From Delftia tsuruhatensis NBRC 16741 (GTDB lineage: Bacteria > Pseudomonadota > Gammaproteobacteria > Burkholderiales > Burkholderiaceae_C), in contig NZ_BCTO01000022.1 of NCBI RefSeq assembly GCF_001571325.1, positions 124,001-188,000 of the forward strand: a stretch of DNA of 64,000 nt. Reading direction: 5' to 3'. The position numbers and the translations under genes were made by a program. Positions 62,645 to 64,000 of the stretch are shown here, piece after piece. The notes beneath the pieces are model-generated. The model was not told the origin of the DNA, made no database searches, and saw only the letters and a list, made by a program, of their open reading frames with translations. The stretch's first letter is position 1. Each line of letters starts with the position of its first letter.

Positions 62645-63463
62645 ATGCCCACCAAGCGCCATTTCCTCCGCCGCACGCTCACGGCCGCCGCGATTGCCAG
62701 CACCGCCGCCATGACCCTGCTGGCCATGCCCGCGCAGGCGCAGGACAAGCCCATCAAGGTCGGCGTCACGGCCGGCCCGCACGCCCAGATCATGGAGCAG
62801 GTCAAGAAGGTCGCCGAGAAGAACGGCCTGAAGATCCAGATCGTTGAATTCGGCGACTACGTGCAGCCCAATGCCGCGCTGTCTGCCGGTGACCTGGACG
62901 CCAACAGCTACCAGCACCGCCCCTACCTCGACGCCCAGGTGCGCGACCGCGGCTACAAGATCGGCTGGGTGGCCGACACGGTGAATTTCCCCATCGGCAT
63001 CTATTCCAAGAAGATCAAGCAGCTGGCCGACCTGCCCCAGGGCGCCAAGTTCGGCATCCCCAACGATCCCACCAACGGTGGCCGCGTGCTGCTGCTGCTG
63101 CAGGCCCAGGGCCTGATCAAGCTCAAGGAAAGCGCGGGCCTGAAGGCCACGCCGCTGGACGTGGTCTCCAACCCCAAGAAGCTGCGCTTCGTGGAGCTGG
63201 ACGCAGCCCAGCTGCCACGCTCGCTGGATGACCTGGACGCCTCGGCCATCAACACCAACTTCGCGATCTCGGCAGGCCTGAACCCCAAGACCGATGCCAT
63301 TGCGCAGGAAGCCGCCAAGAACCCCTATGTGAACATCCTGGTCGCGCGCGATGCCGACAAGGGCAAGCCCTGGGTGGCGCAGCTGATCAAGGCCTACCAC
63401 TCCGATGAAGTGCGCCAGTTCATTGATGTGCAGTTCAAGGGGTCGGTGATCCCTGCGTTTTGA
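62645..63463 (+). CDS. MetQ/NLPA-family ABC transporter substrate-binding protein
   Basis: 272 residues from ATG 62645, with AAGGA upstream. A signal peptide (AMTLLAMPAQAQ) without a clear lipobox leads into IKVGVTAGPHAQIMEQVKKVAEKNGLKIQIVEFGDYVQPNAALSAGDLDANSYQHRPYLD, the NLPA signature. It probably binds methionine or a related compound. No permease or ATPase follows, so its partners lie elsewhere or it is an orphan receptor. Confidence 0.88.
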   Translation: MPTKRHFLRRTLTAAAIASTAAMTLLAMPAQAQDKPIKVGVTAGPHAQIMEQVKKVAEKNGLKIQIVEFGDYVQPNAALSAGDLDANSYQHRPYLDAQVRDRGYKIGWVADTVNFPIGIYSKKIKQLADLPQGAKFGIPNDPTNGGRVLLLLQAQGLIKLKESAGLKATPLDVVSNPKKLRFVELDAAQLPRSLDDLDASAINTNFAISAGLNPKTDAIAQEAAKNPYVNILVARDADKGKPWVAQLIKAYHSDEVRQFIDVQFKGSVIPAF

Positions 63464-63470
63464 TAGGAAG

Positions 63471-63567
63471 CACCCCCTGAGCGGCTGACGCCGCTTCCCC
63501 CTCTCTCGCTTCGCGGGAGGGGGACGACACCCTCGCTTCGGGGCGGCCCTTGCTCGGTGTCCCTCGC
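63471..63567. repeat. Comamonadaceae-type intergenic repeat, copy 2
   Basis: About 97 bp beginning CACCCCCTGAGCGGC, with TTCCCCCTCTCT, GGAGGGGGACGACA and GGCCCTTGCTCGG in the same order as at 53848. It follows the metQ-like gene. Confidence 0.75.
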
Positions 63568-63621
63568 CTTGGGTTGCGCCGGTTTCGGTCGCCGTGTTCA
63601 GTGCGAGCGAGGGCTGAATTG

Positions 63622-63648
63622 CAAAAGCTGCCATTGGCAGCTTTTTTT
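63622..63648. terminator. Bidirectional terminator
   Basis: Stem AAAAGCTGCC / GGCAGCTTTT with an ATT loop, T7 on the plus side. It serves the metQ-like gene and the convergent nitroreductase gene. Confidence 0.82.
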
Positions 63649-64000
63649 CATTCCCCCAGCACTTTGAAATATTCGCTCAGCGGTGCGCGGGTGGTCTGGG
63701 TGCGGTTGACGGGGGCGGCCTCGTCGGGCCAGCCCAGGGCCAGGCCGCAGACGATGTGCTCGCCGGGCGCAAGGTCGAGCACGCGGCGCACGGTGTCGGG
63801 GTAGGAGGCCAGGGCGCCGATGGCGCAGCTGCCAAGGCCCTGGGCGGCTGCGGCCATTTGCAGGCCGTACAGGGTCATGCCCAGGTCCATGTAGCCGCCT
63901 GCTCCGAAGCGGGCATCAATGCTCACGACCAGGGCCACGGGCGCATCGAAGAAGCGGTAGTTGCGGCCGAACTGCGCGTCGCGCCCGGCGCGGTCCTCGC
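63648..64000 (-). CDS. Nitroreductase-family protein (partial, 5' end outside window)
   Basis: The last 116 codons of a gene that enters from the right edge. Residues such as FGRNYRFFDAPVALVVSIDARFGAGGYMDLGMTLYGLQMAAAAQGLGSCAIGALASYPDTVRRVL and HIVCGLALGWPDEAAPVNRTQTTRAPLSEY are those of FMN-dependent nitroreductases (NfnB-like). It reduces nitro groups or quinones with NAD(P)H. The N-terminal part lies beyond 64000. Confidence 0.85.
   Translation of the reverse strand, partial: EDRAGRDAQFGRNYRFFDAPVALVVSIDARFGAGGYMDLGMTLYGLQMAAAAQGLGSCAIGALASYPDTVRRVLDLAPGEHIVCGLALGWPDEAAPVNRTQTTRAPLSEYFKVLGE

Overview
The window reads as a chromosome segment of a GC-rich betaproteobacterium of the family Comamonadaceae (Burkholderiales), most like Delftia or a close relative. 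The grounds are protein style (RlmD, MnmC, isocitrate lyase, a two-receptor taurine/sulfonate-type ssu cluster, HemP), strong GC bias with long antisense shadow frames, and two copies of an intergenic repeat of the Comamonadaceae type. The genus is inferred, not proven.

Layout. 0.1-6.8 kb: an exported protein of unknown function, then a reverse-strand operon with a TonB-dependent receptor, a DUF2478 protein and a FecCD-type ABC importer. A near-consensus ModE operator lies just upstream, so the cargo may be molybdate or tungstate rather than iron. 6.9-10 kb: mnmC, a UPF0126 membrane protein, yggX. 10.1-17 kb: sulfate-binding protein, two SsuA paralogues, ssuD, ssuC, ssuB and a molbindin. 17-19.3 kb: GbsR/MarR-type regulator with an SDR/DoxX-like/DUF2269 operon and a repeated operator. 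19.5-23.2 kb: small exported proteins, rlmD, a YccA-type membrane protein, a GlcG/HbpS protein. 23.5-26.2 kb: iron/heme block (hemP, exbD, exbB, tonB, bfd) with two Fur-box-like sites. 26.3-30.8 kb: alpha-hydroxy-acid oxidase, SWIB protein, EamA exporter, aceA.

From 30.77 to about 48.71 kb lies a mobile island. It is bounded by a 321-bp direct repeat made of the 3' end of aceA plus its terminator. It carries a DUF2130 nuclease-like gene, a SIR2-HerA antiphage pair, a NYN-LOTUS protein, an XRE regulator with a divergent three-gene membrane operon, several orphan genes, a DUF3631 ATPase and a tyrosine integrase. The tail of the integrase and its downstream arm occur twice. Each copy is followed by the 3'-terminal fragment of a chromosomal gene (an hrpA-like gene, then aceA), which points to nested or tandem insertion events by an integrase that uses the 3' ends of protein genes.

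49-57.5 kb is the conserved thrS-infC-rpmI-rplT-pheS-pheT-ihfA-merR block. It is preceded by a threonine-rich leader peptide and mutually exclusive hairpins, a textbook peptide-leader attenuator. 57.5-64 kb holds two identical tRNA-Pro(GGG) genes, a LysR regulator divergent from a YdiJ-type FAD/Fe-S dehydrogenase, an OB-fold protein, a MetQ-type binding protein and a nitroreductase cut by the window edge.

No CRISPR array, rRNA gene or complete insertion sequence was seen.
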